From a bacterium (GTDB taxonomy: Bacteria; Actinomycetota; Acidimicrobiia; Spongiisociales; Spongiisociaceae), in the NCBI GenBank assembly GCA_028820935.1, contig JAPPHZ010000018.1, positions 49,333-113,332 of the forward strand: a stretch of DNA of 64,000 nucleotides. Reading direction: 5' to 3'. Every line of letters starts with the position of its first letter. Within the stretch, counting starts at the first letter, position 1. This document shows, one piece after another, positions 8,426 to 17,867 of this stretch. The translations under genes and the position numbers were made by a program. The notes under the pieces are model-generated. The model did no database searches, had not been told where the DNA came from, and saw nothing but the letters and a program-made list of their open reading frames with translations.

Positions 8426-9619
8426 ATGACCGGGGACAGACACTTCTACGTCGAGTTGTTCGGCTCGGTCCGGTTGAGTTCGTTCCGACAGTGCCAATCG
8501 CCCTTCGCCGACCGGTACGTGACGGATCGGACCGTCTTCGGCATGTACTGCGATCGCCTGTATCCCCTCAAGGCGTACCCTGACGAGGACCCCGTTCCCC
8601 AGTACTGGAAGTTGCGGAACGGGGTGATGCTGTACGACGTCCCCGAAAAGCCCCTCGAGATCATCGGTCCGGATGCCGCCAGGATGCTCGAGAGGGTCCT
8701 CACCTGCAGGGTCGGAACGCTTGCAGTGGGTCGGGCTCGGTACGGAATTGCCTGCAATGAGGACGGCACCGTTCTGATGGACGGCGTGATCATGCGCCTT
8801 GGGCCGGATCGCTTCTGGTATGTGAAGGCGAACGGTGAATTCGAGGGTTGGCTCACGGCCCACGCCATGGGGCTCGATGCCGAGGTCTCCGATCCGGACT
8901 CGAGAGTCCTCCAGATTCAGGGACCGAAGTCGCTCGACGTGCTGGACGCGGCGATCGGCGGTGGACTATCGACCGACTTCAGGTACTTCCACGCCGGATT
9001 CTTCGAAATCGGAGGACAGACACTGTGGGTGTCCCGGACCGGATGGACGGGCGAGGCGGGGATCGAGATCTACTGCAACAGCGGTCCGGAGGCGACGGAT
9101 CATGACGCCCTCTGGGATCATCTGCTCGCCTGCGGTGAGCCCTCCGGCATGGAGTTCAGCTCGTCCTCATCGATGGGAATACGGCGCATCGAAGCCGGCA
9201 TCCTGGACAACGGTACCGACATCGAGCCGGACCTGACCCCGTTCGGCGCCGGCCTCGGAAACTTCGTCGCGCTCGAAAAGGGGGGCTTCATCGGACGTTC
9301 CGCGCTGGCAAAGGCTGATCGCAGCCAACTCCTGTTCGGCCTGGTCTGCGCCACCGCCGCGCCGGACGCCGGCAGGCAGGTGCACTTCGAGGACGGCCCG
9401 GTCGGGCACATCACGATCGGCACCTGGTCGCCCGCGCTGGATGCTGGCGTCGGCTACGTGCGCTTCGATCGGCCCCTGCAGGGCGGCGACTGGCTGGGCA
9501 AGACCGTCTCCTTGCTCAACCACGAAGGAACTCCTCATCGGGCGACCGTTGACACCCTGCCGTTCGTCGACAAGGAGAAGCGGTTGCCCCGCGTCGAGTG
9601 GAGTGGCAGACGGTCCTAG
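8426..9619 (+). CDS. GcvT-family folate-dependent aminomethyltransferase/demethylase
   Basis: The protein has 397 residues, with the folate-binding GcvT fold followed by the C-terminal barrel. Family motifs include IIGPDAARMLERVL, NEDGTVLMDGV with the conserved Asp, SRTGWTGEAGIEIY, and EAGILDNGTDIEPDLTPFGAGLG followed by GGFIGRSAL. The N-terminal DRLYPLKAYPDEDPVPQYWKL stretch aligns better in style with DmdA-like and sarcosine-type demethylases than with glycine-cleavage GcvT. No gcvH or gcvP is adjacent. A stand-alone methyl-transfer role to tetrahydrofolate is therefore inferred. GAGG lies 5 nt before the ATG. tRNA genes follow immediately. Confidence 0.85.
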   Translation: MTGDRHFYVELFGSVRLSSFRQCQSPFADRYVTDRTVFGMYCDRLYPLKAYPDEDPVPQYWKLRNGVMLYDVPEKPLEIIGPDAARMLERVLTCRVGTLAVGRARYGIACNEDGTVLMDGVIMRLGPDRFWYVKANGEFEGWLTAHAMGLDAEVSDPDSRVLQIQGPKSLDVLDAAIGGGLSTDFRYFHAGFFEIGGQTLWVSRTGWTGEAGIEIYCNSGPEATDHDALWDHLLACGEPSGMEFSSSSSMGIRRIEAGILDNGTDIEPDLTPFGAGLGNFVALEKGGFIGRSALAKADRSQLLFGLVCATAAPDAGRQVHFEDGPVGHITIGTWSPALDAGVGYVRFDRPLQGGDWLGKTVSLLNHEGTPHRATVDTLPFVDKEKRLPRVEWSGRRS

Positions 9620-9683
9620 GAATAGGGCGTTCCCCGGTCCGGTTGACGCGTGCCGGCCGATACCTGGTATCTTGCGGGCCTGA

Positions 9684-9755
9684 TCGGGAGTGGTGTAATC
9701 GGCAGCACGACAGGTTCTGGCCCTGTTAGTAGGGGTTCGAGTCCTCTCTCCCGAG
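9684..9755 (+). tRNA. tRNA-Gln (anticodon CUG)
   Basis: The acceptor stem TCGGGAG pairs with CTCCCGA at 9748-9754. The anticodon arm ACAGG-TTCTGGC-CCTGT gives CTG, and the T arm contains GGTTCGAGTCC. CCA is not encoded. It lies 65 bp after the GcvT-family gene and 27 bp before the next tRNA. Confidence 0.95.
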
Positions 9756-9782
9756 CGGTTGGTATCATTCGCCACGCGCAGT

Positions 9783-9855
9783 GGCCCCGTCGTCTAGGGG
9801 CCTAGGACACCGCCCTCTCAAGGCGGAGACGCCAGTTCAAATCTGGTCGGGGCTG
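9783..9855 (+). tRNA. tRNA-Glu (anticodon CUC)
   Basis: The acceptor stem GGCCCCG pairs with CGGGGCT, including one G-T pair. The anticodon arm CCGCC-CTCTCAA-GGCGG gives CTC, and the T loop is GTTCAAATC. It is probably co-transcribed with tRNA-Gln. Confidence 0.95.
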
Positions 9856-9864
9856 CGATAGAAC

Positions 9865-9916
9865 GACCCGGTCGGATCCGTCACCGTTGGTGAAGGGCTC
9901 CGGTCGGGTCTTTCCA
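9865..9916 (+). terminator. Probable terminator after the tRNA pair
   Basis: GACCCG at 9865-9870 pairs with CGGGTC at 9905-9910, with an inner CACC-GTT-GGTG hairpin. A short TTTCC tract follows. It is weaker than a canonical terminator because the T-run has only three residues. Confidence 0.5.
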
Positions 9917-10040
9917 ATTTGGGCGATAGGGCGGCCTTCGCGAGTGCGAGTGGGGTGTGCGTCCGACCATGAGCCTTGCCTCGGACACGGGATGCCCGGT
10001 CCCATGACCCTCCCCGAAGGAGGACATGGGGGCACTGCTC

Positions 10041-13000
10041 CTACTGTTCCGAGCTGACGTGGGCCTGACCGGCTTCGCAGAACGTCAGGAAGTCGCAGGA
10101 GCGGCAGGCGGGGGAGGGGACGGTCTGGAATCGCTCCGACCGGATGCCGTCGACCAGCTCCGTCACCCGCTGCTCGGCTCGCTCCATCCAGGCGCCGTCC
10201 GCTTCCTGGCTCACCACGTCGAGTCCGTCGCCGAGGTAGACGAAGGACACTTTCAGTGACTCCGGTGGGGCGGCACCCAGACCGGATTGGCGCGCCGCCA
10301 GCGCGTAGGCCTGCAGCTGGACCTCGCTCGAGGGCCGGTGGGAACGCCGGCCTGACTTGAAGTCGACTATCTCCCAGCGGTCCGCGCCCTCACCGTAGAC
10401 GGCGTCGATCCGGCCTCTGATCCGGACCGACTCGGACATCCGGAGCTCGAACGGCGCCTCGACGTGGACGGGGATACGGTCGGCGTAGGGCGACTCCAGG
10501 AAGGCGTCCCAGCCGGAGTGCCCGCCTTGGGACGATGCCGCGTCCTCATCGGCGGTGCGGTCGTACAGCTGAGGTTCGAGGTCGTCGAAGGGGACCAAAC
10601 CCCGGTTGTGCAGCTCGATGCGGCGATGCAGTTCGAGGCCGCGGCGAGCAGCAGGTCCCGGCCGGCGGGGAAGCCGGTCCACCTCGGACCAGTAGTACCG
10701 CTTCGGGCAGTCGGCATAGGTGACCAGGCCCGTCACGCTGATGACGGTCGGCTCCGGTTCGGGATCGTGTCCGGCGGGATCGGTGAGGGACAGCAGTACC
10801 TCTTGGAACTCCTCCACAGCCTGATCGTAGAGGTCTCTCACCCCGAGCCGGCCGGCCCGGCGGGCCGCCCAATCCGGGTCGGAGCCGATCGCGTGAAGCG
10901 CGCTCTCCCAGGTGGTCCCCAGCACCGGGTCCGGCCCGGCCTCCGGGATCGGGAACCTCAGGCTGTCGGGTCGGGGCGGTGGCTCCGGGATCCACTGATC
11001 TATCGTCACATGCTCCAGGCGGCGGGCGGTGTCGATGAGATCCCCGGGTCGGGAGGGGCGTTTGAGAGGCTCCGGTGAGCCGTACCAGTGGGCCCCGCTC
11101 AGGTAGAGGTGTTGCTCGGCACGGGTCACCGCCACATAGGCCAGGCGCCACTCCTGGTCGTAGTGCCGCCGGCGGAGCCAGTCCCGGCGAACCCGGTCGT
11201 CGAGCGCCGGGTCGAGGTTGGCGCGGAACTCGGGATCGATACGGAGGTGGGAAGGAACCGATGAGTCGATCCTGGACGGGTCGGCATACGCCCGGGGCCG
11301 GGCCGGGAAGTTGGTCTCGTACAGCGCGGGAAGGAATACGGCTTGCCATTCCAGCCCCTTCGCCCGGTGGACCGTGGAGAGCGTGACCGCTTCCTCGTCG
11401 GCGAGCCGGGCGGTGTCCAGCCCGTCGCCCGGATCGTTCCCGATCATCTCCAGATGGTCCAGGAACGCCCGCAGCGAGTAGGACCCCTCGAGGGGTTGCC
11501 AGTGCTCGGTGAAGTCGAGGAAGCGGTGCACGTTGAGACGGGCGGAGATGTCGGAGGGGCCGGGCATGGCCTCGATGTCCTGCCAAGCCCCGGTCCTGGC
11601 CAGGACCGATCGAGCCAGCTCGGACGGCCCTGCGCCCTGGGCCTCGACGACGAGTGACCGGTAGATGTCCCGGAAGCGCTCCAGGCGGCTCCTGGTGTCA
11701 GCGAGCAGTTCCAGCGAATCGAGTTGCTCCAGTGCCTCTGCGAGGATGAACCACATGCCGTCGCTGTTGCGGTTCCGGGAGGCCACCCAGCGGGCGAGGG
11801 GTACCAGGTCGCCCAGACCCAGGCGGTAGCCGGTGCCCATCAGGATCCGCACCAGGGCCGGGCTGTCGGCCGGGTCGTCCAGCAGGCGGAGCCACGCGTG
11901 CAACTCGACCACCTCCGGGACCTTGAGCAGGCCGCCCAGATCGGTGACCTGGAGGGGAACGTCATGTTCCTCGAGGGCCTGGCGCACCAACTCGATGTTG
12001 GCGTTACGGCGGAACAGCACCGCCATCTCCGACCATGCCATGCCGGATTCGTGGAGGCGCCGCAGCTCCCGGGCGGTTTCCTCGGCCTCCTCCCGCGCGT
12101 CGCCGAACCAGGACACCTGTACCGAGCCGGGGGGCTTGCCCTCCAGGGCCTCGAGGTCATCGGCCGGGTCGGAGCCGGTGATCCGCGCCCTGACCCGGTT
12201 GGCCAGATCGAGGATGCGCTGCCCCGACCGGCGGTTCACCGACAACCGGAGAGTTTGCGACTCCGACCCGTCGGCTTCCCGGAAGCTGGTGGGGAAGTAT
12301 CCGAAGTTGGCCGGGCTGGCGCCCCGCCACTCGTAGATGGTCTGGTCGAGGTCGCCTACCGCGGTCACGGCCCCGCCGGTCCCGAAGAGGGTCGAGAAGA
12401 GTTCTCGCTGGGCCGGGTTGGTGTCCTGGTACTCGTCCAGCAGGACGCACCGGTACTGCGATCGGACCCGATCCAATATGCCGCGGTGGTCGGGGTTCCG
12501 TACCAACTCCACGGCGAGCCGGGTGAGGTCACCGAAATCCCGCACCCCCAACTCCCTTTTTTCCTCCTCGAACTTGACGAGGGTGGTGGCCAGTTCGGCC
12601 CGGCGGGCGCCGACCTCGTCCTCCGGATCAGAAGCGAGGACGTCCTCAGGACGGAGCAGGTTGTCCGACAACTCTCCGGCCAGTTCGACCAGCTTTCGCA
12701 CCACGGTCGGCACGTGGGTGGCGTCCACGAGCCGGAAAGGGGTGGAGAGGACGCATCGGTGGAGGATCTGGCGGCCGGCTGCCGGGGTGATGATGCGGGT
12801 GCCCCGATCCATACCGACCAGCGCCCCGTAGGTACCGAGCAGGTGGGCGGCGAACCCGTGGTACGTGAAGACGTCGATCGCCTGCTCCGGTCGCATCCCG
12901 CGTATGGATGGGAGTTCGGGGGCCGACCGGATCCGTCCTGCCAGCTCGGCGGCGGCCTTGTTGGTGAAGGTCACTCCGAGAATCTGTTCCGGCCGGACGC

Positions 13001-13136
13001 CGTAACGCTCCATGAGAGCGGTCATCCGGCGGACCAGGGTGAAGGTCTTGCCCGTGCCGGCCCCGGCGGTCACGCGGAGGGGTCGCATTCCGTAGTCGAT
13101 GACCGCCTGTTGCTGGGCCGAAGGGCGGTGCCTCAT
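10041..13136 (-). CDS. adnB: UvrD/AdnB-like helicase-nuclease subunit
   Basis: The protein has 1031 residues. The N-terminal superfamily 1 helicase has Walker A TAGAGTGKT near residue 30 and Walker B DEYQD. UvrD C-terminal motifs include TVHRAKGLEW and VAVTRAEQHLYL. The last 230 residues form a RecB-type PD-(D/E)XK nuclease: GRIDAVYG, then VDFKSG and a QLQAY glutamine motif. A cysteine in YADCPKRYYW and CRSCDFLTFC form a probable Fe-S clasp. The ATG at 13136 overlaps the upstream gene's stop (ATGA), indicating translational coupling. AdnAB dimers resect double-strand breaks in mycobacteria; the assignment as AdnB rests on gene order and size. Confidence 0.85.
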   Translation of the reverse strand: MRHRPSAQQQAVIDYGMRPLRVTAGAGTGKTFTLVRRMTALMERYGVRPEQILGVTFTNKAAAELAGRIRSAPELPSIRGMRPEQAIDVFTYHGFAAHLLGTYGALVGMDRGTRIITPAAGRQILHRCVLSTPFRLVDATHVPTVVRKLVELAGELSDNLLRPEDVLASDPEDEVGARRAELATTLVKFEEEKRELGVRDFGDLTRLAVELVRNPDHRGILDRVRSQYRCVLLDEYQDTNPAQRELFSTLFGTGGAVTAVGDLDQTIYEWRGASPANFGYFPTSFREADGSESQTLRLSVNRRSGQRILDLANRVRARITGSDPADDLEALEGKPPGSVQVSWFGDAREEAEETARELRRLHESGMAWSEMAVLFRRNANIELVRQALEEHDVPLQVTDLGGLLKVPEVVELHAWLRLLDDPADSPALVRILMGTGYRLGLGDLVPLARWVASRNRNSDGMWFILAEALEQLDSLELLADTRSRLERFRDIYRSLVVEAQGAGPSELARSVLARTGAWQDIEAMPGPSDISARLNVHRFLDFTEHWQPLEGSYSLRAFLDHLEMIGNDPGDGLDTARLADEEAVTLSTVHRAKGLEWQAVFLPALYETNFPARPRAYADPSRIDSSVPSHLRIDPEFRANLDPALDDRVRRDWLRRRHYDQEWRLAYVAVTRAEQHLYLSGAHWYGSPEPLKRPSRPGDLIDTARRLEHVTIDQWIPEPPPRPDSLRFPIPEAGPDPVLGTTWESALHAIGSDPDWAARRAGRLGVRDLYDQAVEEFQEVLLSLTDPAGHDPEPEPTVISVTGLVTYADCPKRYYWSEVDRLPRRPGPAARRGLELHRRIELHNRGLVPFDDLEPQLYDRTADEDAASSQGGHSGWDAFLESPYADRIPVHVEAPFELRMSESVRIRGRIDAVYGEGADRWEIVDFKSGRRSHRPSSEVQLQAYALAARQSGLGAAPPESLKVSFVYLGDGLDVVSQEADGAWMERAEQRVTELVDGIRSERFQTVPSPACRSCDFLTFCEAGQAHVSSEQ

Positions 13137-16100
13137 CGGCGGTAGGCCTCCTGGCCCTCTGCCCACGCCGGACAGACCAGCCTCACGTCGCAGCTGCCGC
13201 AGGCCCGGCCCGGCCGGGGCTCCCAGTCCTCCTGGTGGATCAGGCGGGCGATTTCCTGGAGGCGCCGCCTGGTCTCCGCCTCCCGGTCCGGGCCGAACCT
13301 GCGCACCGTGACCTTCCTGGCGGGAGCGTGCGGGAACCAGAACTCGGCGCCGGTTACCGGCCCATGCTCGGCTATCGCCGGGTCGGCGTTGGAGGCCAGG
13401 TAGTAGAAGCCGAGCTGGAGGGAGTCGCGGGCCTCCTCGTTGGTGGGTGCCGCCTTGCCGGTCTTGTAGTCGACCACCCGCAGCGTGTTGTCGGGATTCC
13501 GCTCGATCCGGTCTATCCGGCCCCGCCAGGTCGTCCCTCCCAGTTCCAGCCTCACCGGGTACTCCAGCAAGACCGGGCTGCCGGCGGGCTGCGGCCAGCC
13601 GGCGTAGAGCTTCTCCAGCAACTCCTGAGCCCGCCGCCGCCAGGCGTATCGCAGTGACTCGGTTCCGAAGTCGTGCCGTCCGATGTGGGAGTCCAGGAGG
13701 GCCAAGGCCTCATCGACGGTGGACCGGCGGTCCTCTCGTGCCGCCTGCCGCTCGGCGTGTTCGAGCACCGCGTGGATGACGGCGCCAAAGGTGAGGTGGG
13801 GGCTGTCTTCGGCGCCTACCTCGAGCAGCCGTCCCAGGGCGAACTGCCGGGGACATCTGTCGTAGCCCAGGGCATCACTGGGGGACAGCCGTCTCCGGCC
13901 GCGGATGAGGCCCTGGTCGGCGTCCTCCCGGCGTACGGCTGCGTAGCTATGCGGGGTGCGGATGCCGGGGCACGAGGTGGTGGCCAGCACCGTCGCGGCG
14001 GCGAGACGTCGATGGTCGGGCTCGGCGGGGTCGACCAGGACGCGCCTCAACCAGGTCTCCGCCTCTCGAGGAGTGACGGGCCTGACCGGAGCGGGATCGG
14101 CGCCCGCCACGTCCACTCCCGGGCCTTGGATCATCTCCAGGAACCGGCTGGGACGGTGGTGGGCCTCGCCGGAGCCGGCGTTGGTCGCGGTCAGCACGAC
14201 GCGCCGGCACGCCCGGGTCATACCGGTGTAGAGAAGGCGGGTCTCCTCCTGCAGGCGTCGGGTGTTCGACGGGTCGGGCGCCGCCCCGGATCGGATCGGG
14301 GGGGCGGAGGAGCGTGGGGGATCGAGGTGCTCGACCTGGAGCAGCGATCGGTGGCGGCTCAGGTCGGGCAGCACCCCCTCGACCGCATCGGCGATGAACA
14401 CCACGTCGAACTCGAGGCCCTTCGTCTGGTGGATGGTGGTCAGGACCATCCGATCCTCGCCGGGATCGCGGTAACTGAGCAACGGGCTGGCCTCGAAGTC
14501 ATCGGACTCGACCAGGCGGATGTAGTCGATCAGGGTGATGCTCGGATCGCGGTCGGCCACCCTGGCCAGGGCCTGGGAAAGGCTCGCCCAGGCCGCCCGG
14601 AAGTCGCCGCGCGCCGGATCGTTCACGAAGGGCTCCAGCTGCGGGAGTCGGGTCCAGGCATGCCAGAACCCATCGATGGCGGGCAGGTGGATCCAGGACG
14701 GATCGCTGAGCAAGGCGGCGAGTTCCTCCCCTCCCTCCACATGGGCCCGGATGGCCTCGGACCAGTCCATGCCGAACAGCCTCCGGTCCCGCTCGACCGC
14801 CCGGAGGCGGCCTACGCCCAGGTTGAACAGGGGACCGAGCAGCACCCTCCTGACCGGCCCACTGCCGGTGGACGGGCCGGAGTGCGAGCCGAGAGCCGCC
14901 CGGGCCAGATCGAGAATGACCCGGGTGGCCGGGTGGTCGGCGAGGCGCTTGTCGGGACGCTCGTGGGGGATCGACCTCTGTTCGAGGGCTCGCGACAGCT
15001 CCCGGAGAAGGCGCCGCTTGGTCCGGACCAGCACCGCCATGCGGTGGAAGGGGATTCCCTGCTCGATCCGGAGCCGGCCGGCCTGGGTGGCGATCCACTC
15101 CGCTTCGGCGGACTCCTGGTCGAACACCCGGATCTCGACCCGACCCGGTCCGGCGGCGGCTTCCACCGGGCCCGCCGCACCGGGAAGGTCGGCCCCGACC
15201 GTGAGGCGTTCGGCGGCGCGGAGGATCTCGAACGGAGTGCGGAAGGAAGTCGCCAGCACCCAGCGCCGCACCGGACTCGCGTCCGCGACGGGGAAGTCGG
15301 CGGCGAAGCGCCGGACATTGCCCAGGTCGGCACCGCGGAACCCGTATATGGACTGGTACGGGTCGGCCGCCACGGTGAGGTTGCGGTCCGGACCGACCAG
15401 CCACCTGAGCAGCACCGCCTGAGCCCTGGTGGTGTCCTGGTACTCGTCAACCAGCACGTACCGGTAGGGCCGGACGGCCGGCTCCTCCTGTGATCGGTCC
15501 GCCAGCACCTCGATCGCCCTGGTCATCAGGGTGCCGTAGTCGATCCGTCCGCGGCGATCCAGCTCGGCGTCGTAGCGGTCGATGAAGTCGGGCAGCGCAC
15601 GCCAGTCGCGGTGCTCCCGAGTGATCCGGGCCAGGTCGGCGCGGTCGAGCATCTGTTCCCGGGCTCGCAGGATGAAGTCGGTCACCTCGTGGGCGAGGGT
15701 TCTGCTGTCCAGCAGCCGGCGGAGGGGGAGCGGCCAGCGGCCGGGCGGCTCGCCGGCCAGCAATTCCGAGACCAGGTCCACCTGCTCCGGTCCGGTCAGG
15801 ATGGACGGAAGGGCGGCCCATCCGAGGACGTCATGGGCGTGCCGTTCCAGCAGGCGGTAGGCGAGGGAGTGGAAGGTGGACGCGCCCGCGCTTCCGGCCG
15901 GATTCGCCACGGCGCGGTGGAGCCGGTTACCGAGATCGGCCGCAGCGCGCCGGGAGAACGTGACGGCGAGGACGGCCGAACCCGGGACACCGCGGTGGTC
16001 GATCAGGTGCGCGATCCGGCGTACGAGGAACTCCGTCTTACCTGCACCCGGACCCGCCACCAGCAACTGGGGGCCATCGGTCTCCTTCACCGCTCCGTCC

Positions 16101-16180
16101 CAGTCCTCGGGACGGAGCCGCCGCTCGGCGAACCGGGTCCCGGCCGGGCCCGGAATCGCCAGGTCCGGATGGGCCGTCAA
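13133..16180 (-). CDS. adnA: UvrD/AdnA-like helicase-nuclease subunit
   Basis: The protein has 1015 residues. Walker A AGPGAGKT lies at about 42-49 and Walker B DEYQD near 243. TIHQTKGLEFDVVF and LLYTGMTRACRRVVL are the late helicase motifs. The C-terminal nuclease shows DRCPRQFALG, GRIDRIERN, VVDYKTGKA and CGSCDVRLVC, a PD-(D/E)XK core with a four-cysteine clasp. It probably pairs with the downstream AdnB-like protein in a DNA end-resection motor. The start is TTG at 16180, whose bases overlap the stop of the upstream small ORF (TTGA). That overlap suggests coupling and explains the weak start codon. Confidence 0.85.
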   Translation of the reverse strand: MTAHPDLAIPGPAGTRFAERRLRPEDWDGAVKETDGPQLLVAGPGAGKTEFLVRRIAHLIDHRGVPGSAVLAVTFSRRAAADLGNRLHRAVANPAGSAGASTFHSLAYRLLERHAHDVLGWAALPSILTGPEQVDLVSELLAGEPPGRWPLPLRRLLDSRTLAHEVTDFILRAREQMLDRADLARITREHRDWRALPDFIDRYDAELDRRGRIDYGTLMTRAIEVLADRSQEEPAVRPYRYVLVDEYQDTTRAQAVLLRWLVGPDRNLTVAADPYQSIYGFRGADLGNVRRFAADFPVADASPVRRWVLATSFRTPFEILRAAERLTVGADLPGAAGPVEAAAGPGRVEIRVFDQESAEAEWIATQAGRLRIEQGIPFHRMAVLVRTKRRLLRELSRALEQRSIPHERPDKRLADHPATRVILDLARAALGSHSGPSTGSGPVRRVLLGPLFNLGVGRLRAVERDRRLFGMDWSEAIRAHVEGGEELAALLSDPSWIHLPAIDGFWHAWTRLPQLEPFVNDPARGDFRAAWASLSQALARVADRDPSITLIDYIRLVESDDFEASPLLSYRDPGEDRMVLTTIHQTKGLEFDVVFIADAVEGVLPDLSRHRSLLQVEHLDPPRSSAPPIRSGAAPDPSNTRRLQEETRLLYTGMTRACRRVVLTATNAGSGEAHHRPSRFLEMIQGPGVDVAGADPAPVRPVTPREAETWLRRVLVDPAEPDHRRLAAATVLATTSCPGIRTPHSYAAVRREDADQGLIRGRRRLSPSDALGYDRCPRQFALGRLLEVGAEDSPHLTFGAVIHAVLEHAERQAAREDRRSTVDEALALLDSHIGRHDFGTESLRYAWRRRAQELLEKLYAGWPQPAGSPVLLEYPVRLELGGTTWRGRIDRIERNPDNTLRVVDYKTGKAAPTNEEARDSLQLGFYYLASNADPAIAEHGPVTGAEFWFPHAPARKVTVRRFGPDREAETRRRLQEIARLIHQEDWEPRPGRACGSCDVRLVCPAWAEGQEAYRR

Positions 16181-16341
16181 GCGGCCAGGGGCGGCCGGGC
16201 GGCGACAGCCGTCTCGGCCTCTGCCGGCCCGGTCTCCTCCAACACCACGGTGAAGCCGAAGCCGGCCTCGGTGATCGCCAGTTCGGCGGCCAGGATGGCC
16301 TCCTGGTCCCGGCTGGATTGGGTTCTCATGTTCTCAGCCAT
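16177..16341 (-). CDS. Small coupled ORF upstream of adnA (54 aa, unknown)
   Basis: ATG 16341 to TGA 16177 encodes 54 residues. A charged helical middle (QEAILAAELAITEAGFGFT) is followed by a Glu/Ala-rich tail. The third codon positions are strongly GC-rich, as in a real gene. The stop overlaps the TTG start of adnA (TTGA), so ribosomes ending here could re-initiate on adnA. No homologous family is recognised. Internal ATG 16329 is an alternative start. It may act mainly as a translational leader. Confidence 0.5.
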   Translation of the reverse strand: MAENMRTQSSRDQEAILAAELAITEAGFGFTVVLEETGPAEAETAVAARPPLAA

Positions 16342-16462
16342 GGTCAGTAACTTACGAAGAGGGTGTGACACGATCCGCCAGGAGGGTGCTGACAAACGGG
16401 ATGGGTCGGTCCACGATGCCTCGACGCGGGTTTCGTACCCACTGTCAGGCCAACCGGACCCA

Positions 16463-16480
16463 TTAGGAGTCCACTCCTAG
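16463..16480. promoter_or_regulatory. Perfect palindrome TAGGAGT-CC-ACTCCTA in a divergent promoter region
   Basis: Seven-base arms flank a two-base centre, between the adnA operon (minus) and the DUF1015 gene (plus). There is no T-run on either side, so an operator is more likely than a terminator. The regulator is unknown. Confidence 0.4.
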
Positions 16481-16601
16481 CTCAGGATCTTACGGTATCC
16501 TTGGACCCTACGGTCGCCCCGGTGGTGTCCGGCTCGGATCGGTGTCGTATCATCGTCCCTTCACACTCGCCCAAGCACACTCCCGGAGTAGCCGATAGCT
16601 C

Positions 16602-17867
16602 GTGGTCTCCGTCATACCTGTTGAAGCCCTCGTAACCCGCTCCGATCGGGTTGTCGACGTGGTTGCCCCCCAGGCCGACTCGGTTCCCGGCGGCGACAGC
16701 TATCACTATGCGGTCGATCATCCCGACTCGTTCCTGAACGTCACCCTTGCGGTGGGCGAGTTCCCCGGGCCGACGCCATCCCGGGAGGCCGTCGTCAAAA
16801 GGGCTTCCGGTCACTTCCGCGGGATGCTGGAGCGAGGACTGTTCGAGCCCCTCCCGTTGGCGGCCTTCTTCCTGTACGAGCTGGATACGGGTAGCCATCG
16901 TCAAGTAGGAATCGTGGGTGGGGTTTCGCTGGCGGCGATCGAGGAGGGGCGCATACTCGGTCACGAGGAGACCCTTGAAGGCCCGGTGGAGGATCTGGCC
17001 CACTTCTACCGCGTGGCCCGGCTCTCGTCCAGCCCGGTGGCGCTCGGATTCGATGCGGACGAGCATCACCATTCTCTGATGAGGGAGCTCTCCTCGGGTA
17101 CGCCGCTCCGGGACTTCACGAGCCCGGACGGTGTGCGGCAGCGACTCTGGGCGGTGACCGACCCGTCCGGAATTTCCGCCCTGCGGGCGGCAGCCTCCCG
17201 GGTCGAGACCATGTACATCACCGACGGCCACCATCGCGTGGCGGCGGCCCGGCAGCCGGGAGGCGGACCTGGCTGGTTCCTGGCCATCATGTTTCCCAAC
17301 AACCACCTCCGGGCACTGGCCTACAACCGCGTGATCGTGCCCGACTTCCTCCCGTCGCCCGAGGAGGTCCGCCGGTCGCTGAGTGGCGGCTGGGAGATGG
17401 ACAGAATGGGGCCGGCCGGTGCGGTGGAGTCCCAACCGCGGGGCACGGGTGAGATCGCCATGGTGCTGGATGGCATGTCCTACCGGCTGGTGTTCCGCGG
17501 GCGGCGGCCGGACCATCCGGTCGCACGCCTCGATGTGAGCCTGCTCCACGACAGCATCTTGAGACCGGTGTTCGGGATCTCGTCCAGCGAGGATCCGCGT
17601 CTCTGGTACGAGGTCGGGGAGAACTCGAGCATGCCGTTCGAAAGCCGGGTCGCTGCCTATCCCGGCGCCGTGGGTTTCGCGATGCATCCGGCGCAGATCG
17701 ACGAGATGACCGCAGTCGCCGATGCGAGAAGCCTGATGCCCCCCAAGTCGACCTGGTTCACCCCCAAGCCTCGCTCCGGACTGCTCGTGGTGCGCTGGGA
17801 GGACCAGGCGGCCGGGAATGATCCGCGGGCACCAGACGGAGCCCCGGGGGGAAGTAGGGGGCGGTGA
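16602..17867 (+). CDS. DUF1015 / SerK-like family protein
   Basis: The protein has 421 residues, the usual DUF1015 length. It carries the diagnostic YITDGHHRVAAA motif near residues 206-217, an upstream HFYRVARLSSSPVAL segment, and a C-terminal MPPKSTWFTPKPRSGL motif shared by the family. Archaeal relatives include SerK, a free-serine kinase with a ParB-like fold, and D-G-H-H-R corresponds to its nucleotide-site motif. Whether this protein phosphorylates serine is unproven. A GTG start at 16602 is used, with GGAG about 13 nt upstream. The stop overlaps the glutamate dehydrogenase start (GTGA), so the two are co-translated, which supports a role in amino-acid metabolism. Confidence 0.85.
   Translation: MVSVIPVEALVTRSDRVVDVVAPQADSVPGGDSYHYAVDHPDSFLNVTLAVGEFPGPTPSREAVVKRASGHFRGMLERGLFEPLPLAAFFLYELDTGSHRQVGIVGGVSLAAIEEGRILGHEETLEGPVEDLAHFYRVARLSSSPVALGFDADEHHHSLMRELSSGTPLRDFTSPDGVRQRLWAVTDPSGISALRAAASRVETMYITDGHHRVAAARQPGGGPGWFLAIMFPNNHLRALAYNRVIVPDFLPSPEEVRRSLSGGWEMDRMGPAGAVESQPRGTGEIAMVLDGMSYRLVFRGRRPDHPVARLDVSLLHDSILRPVFGISSSEDPRLWYEVGENSSMPFESRVAAYPGAVGFAMHPAQIDEMTAVADARSLMPPKSTWFTPKPRSGLLVVRWEDQAAGNDPRAPDGAPGGSRGR

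Noticed and set aside
11724..13145. 473-codon plus-strand open frame opposite adnB
   Set aside because: Same reason: the minus-strand helicase is well supported and this frame has no recognisable domain.
13673..15493. 606-codon plus-strand open frame opposite adnA
   Set aside because: The helicase-nuclease on the other strand has unmistakable motifs. The antisense translation is Gly/Arg/Pro-rich low-complexity sequence.
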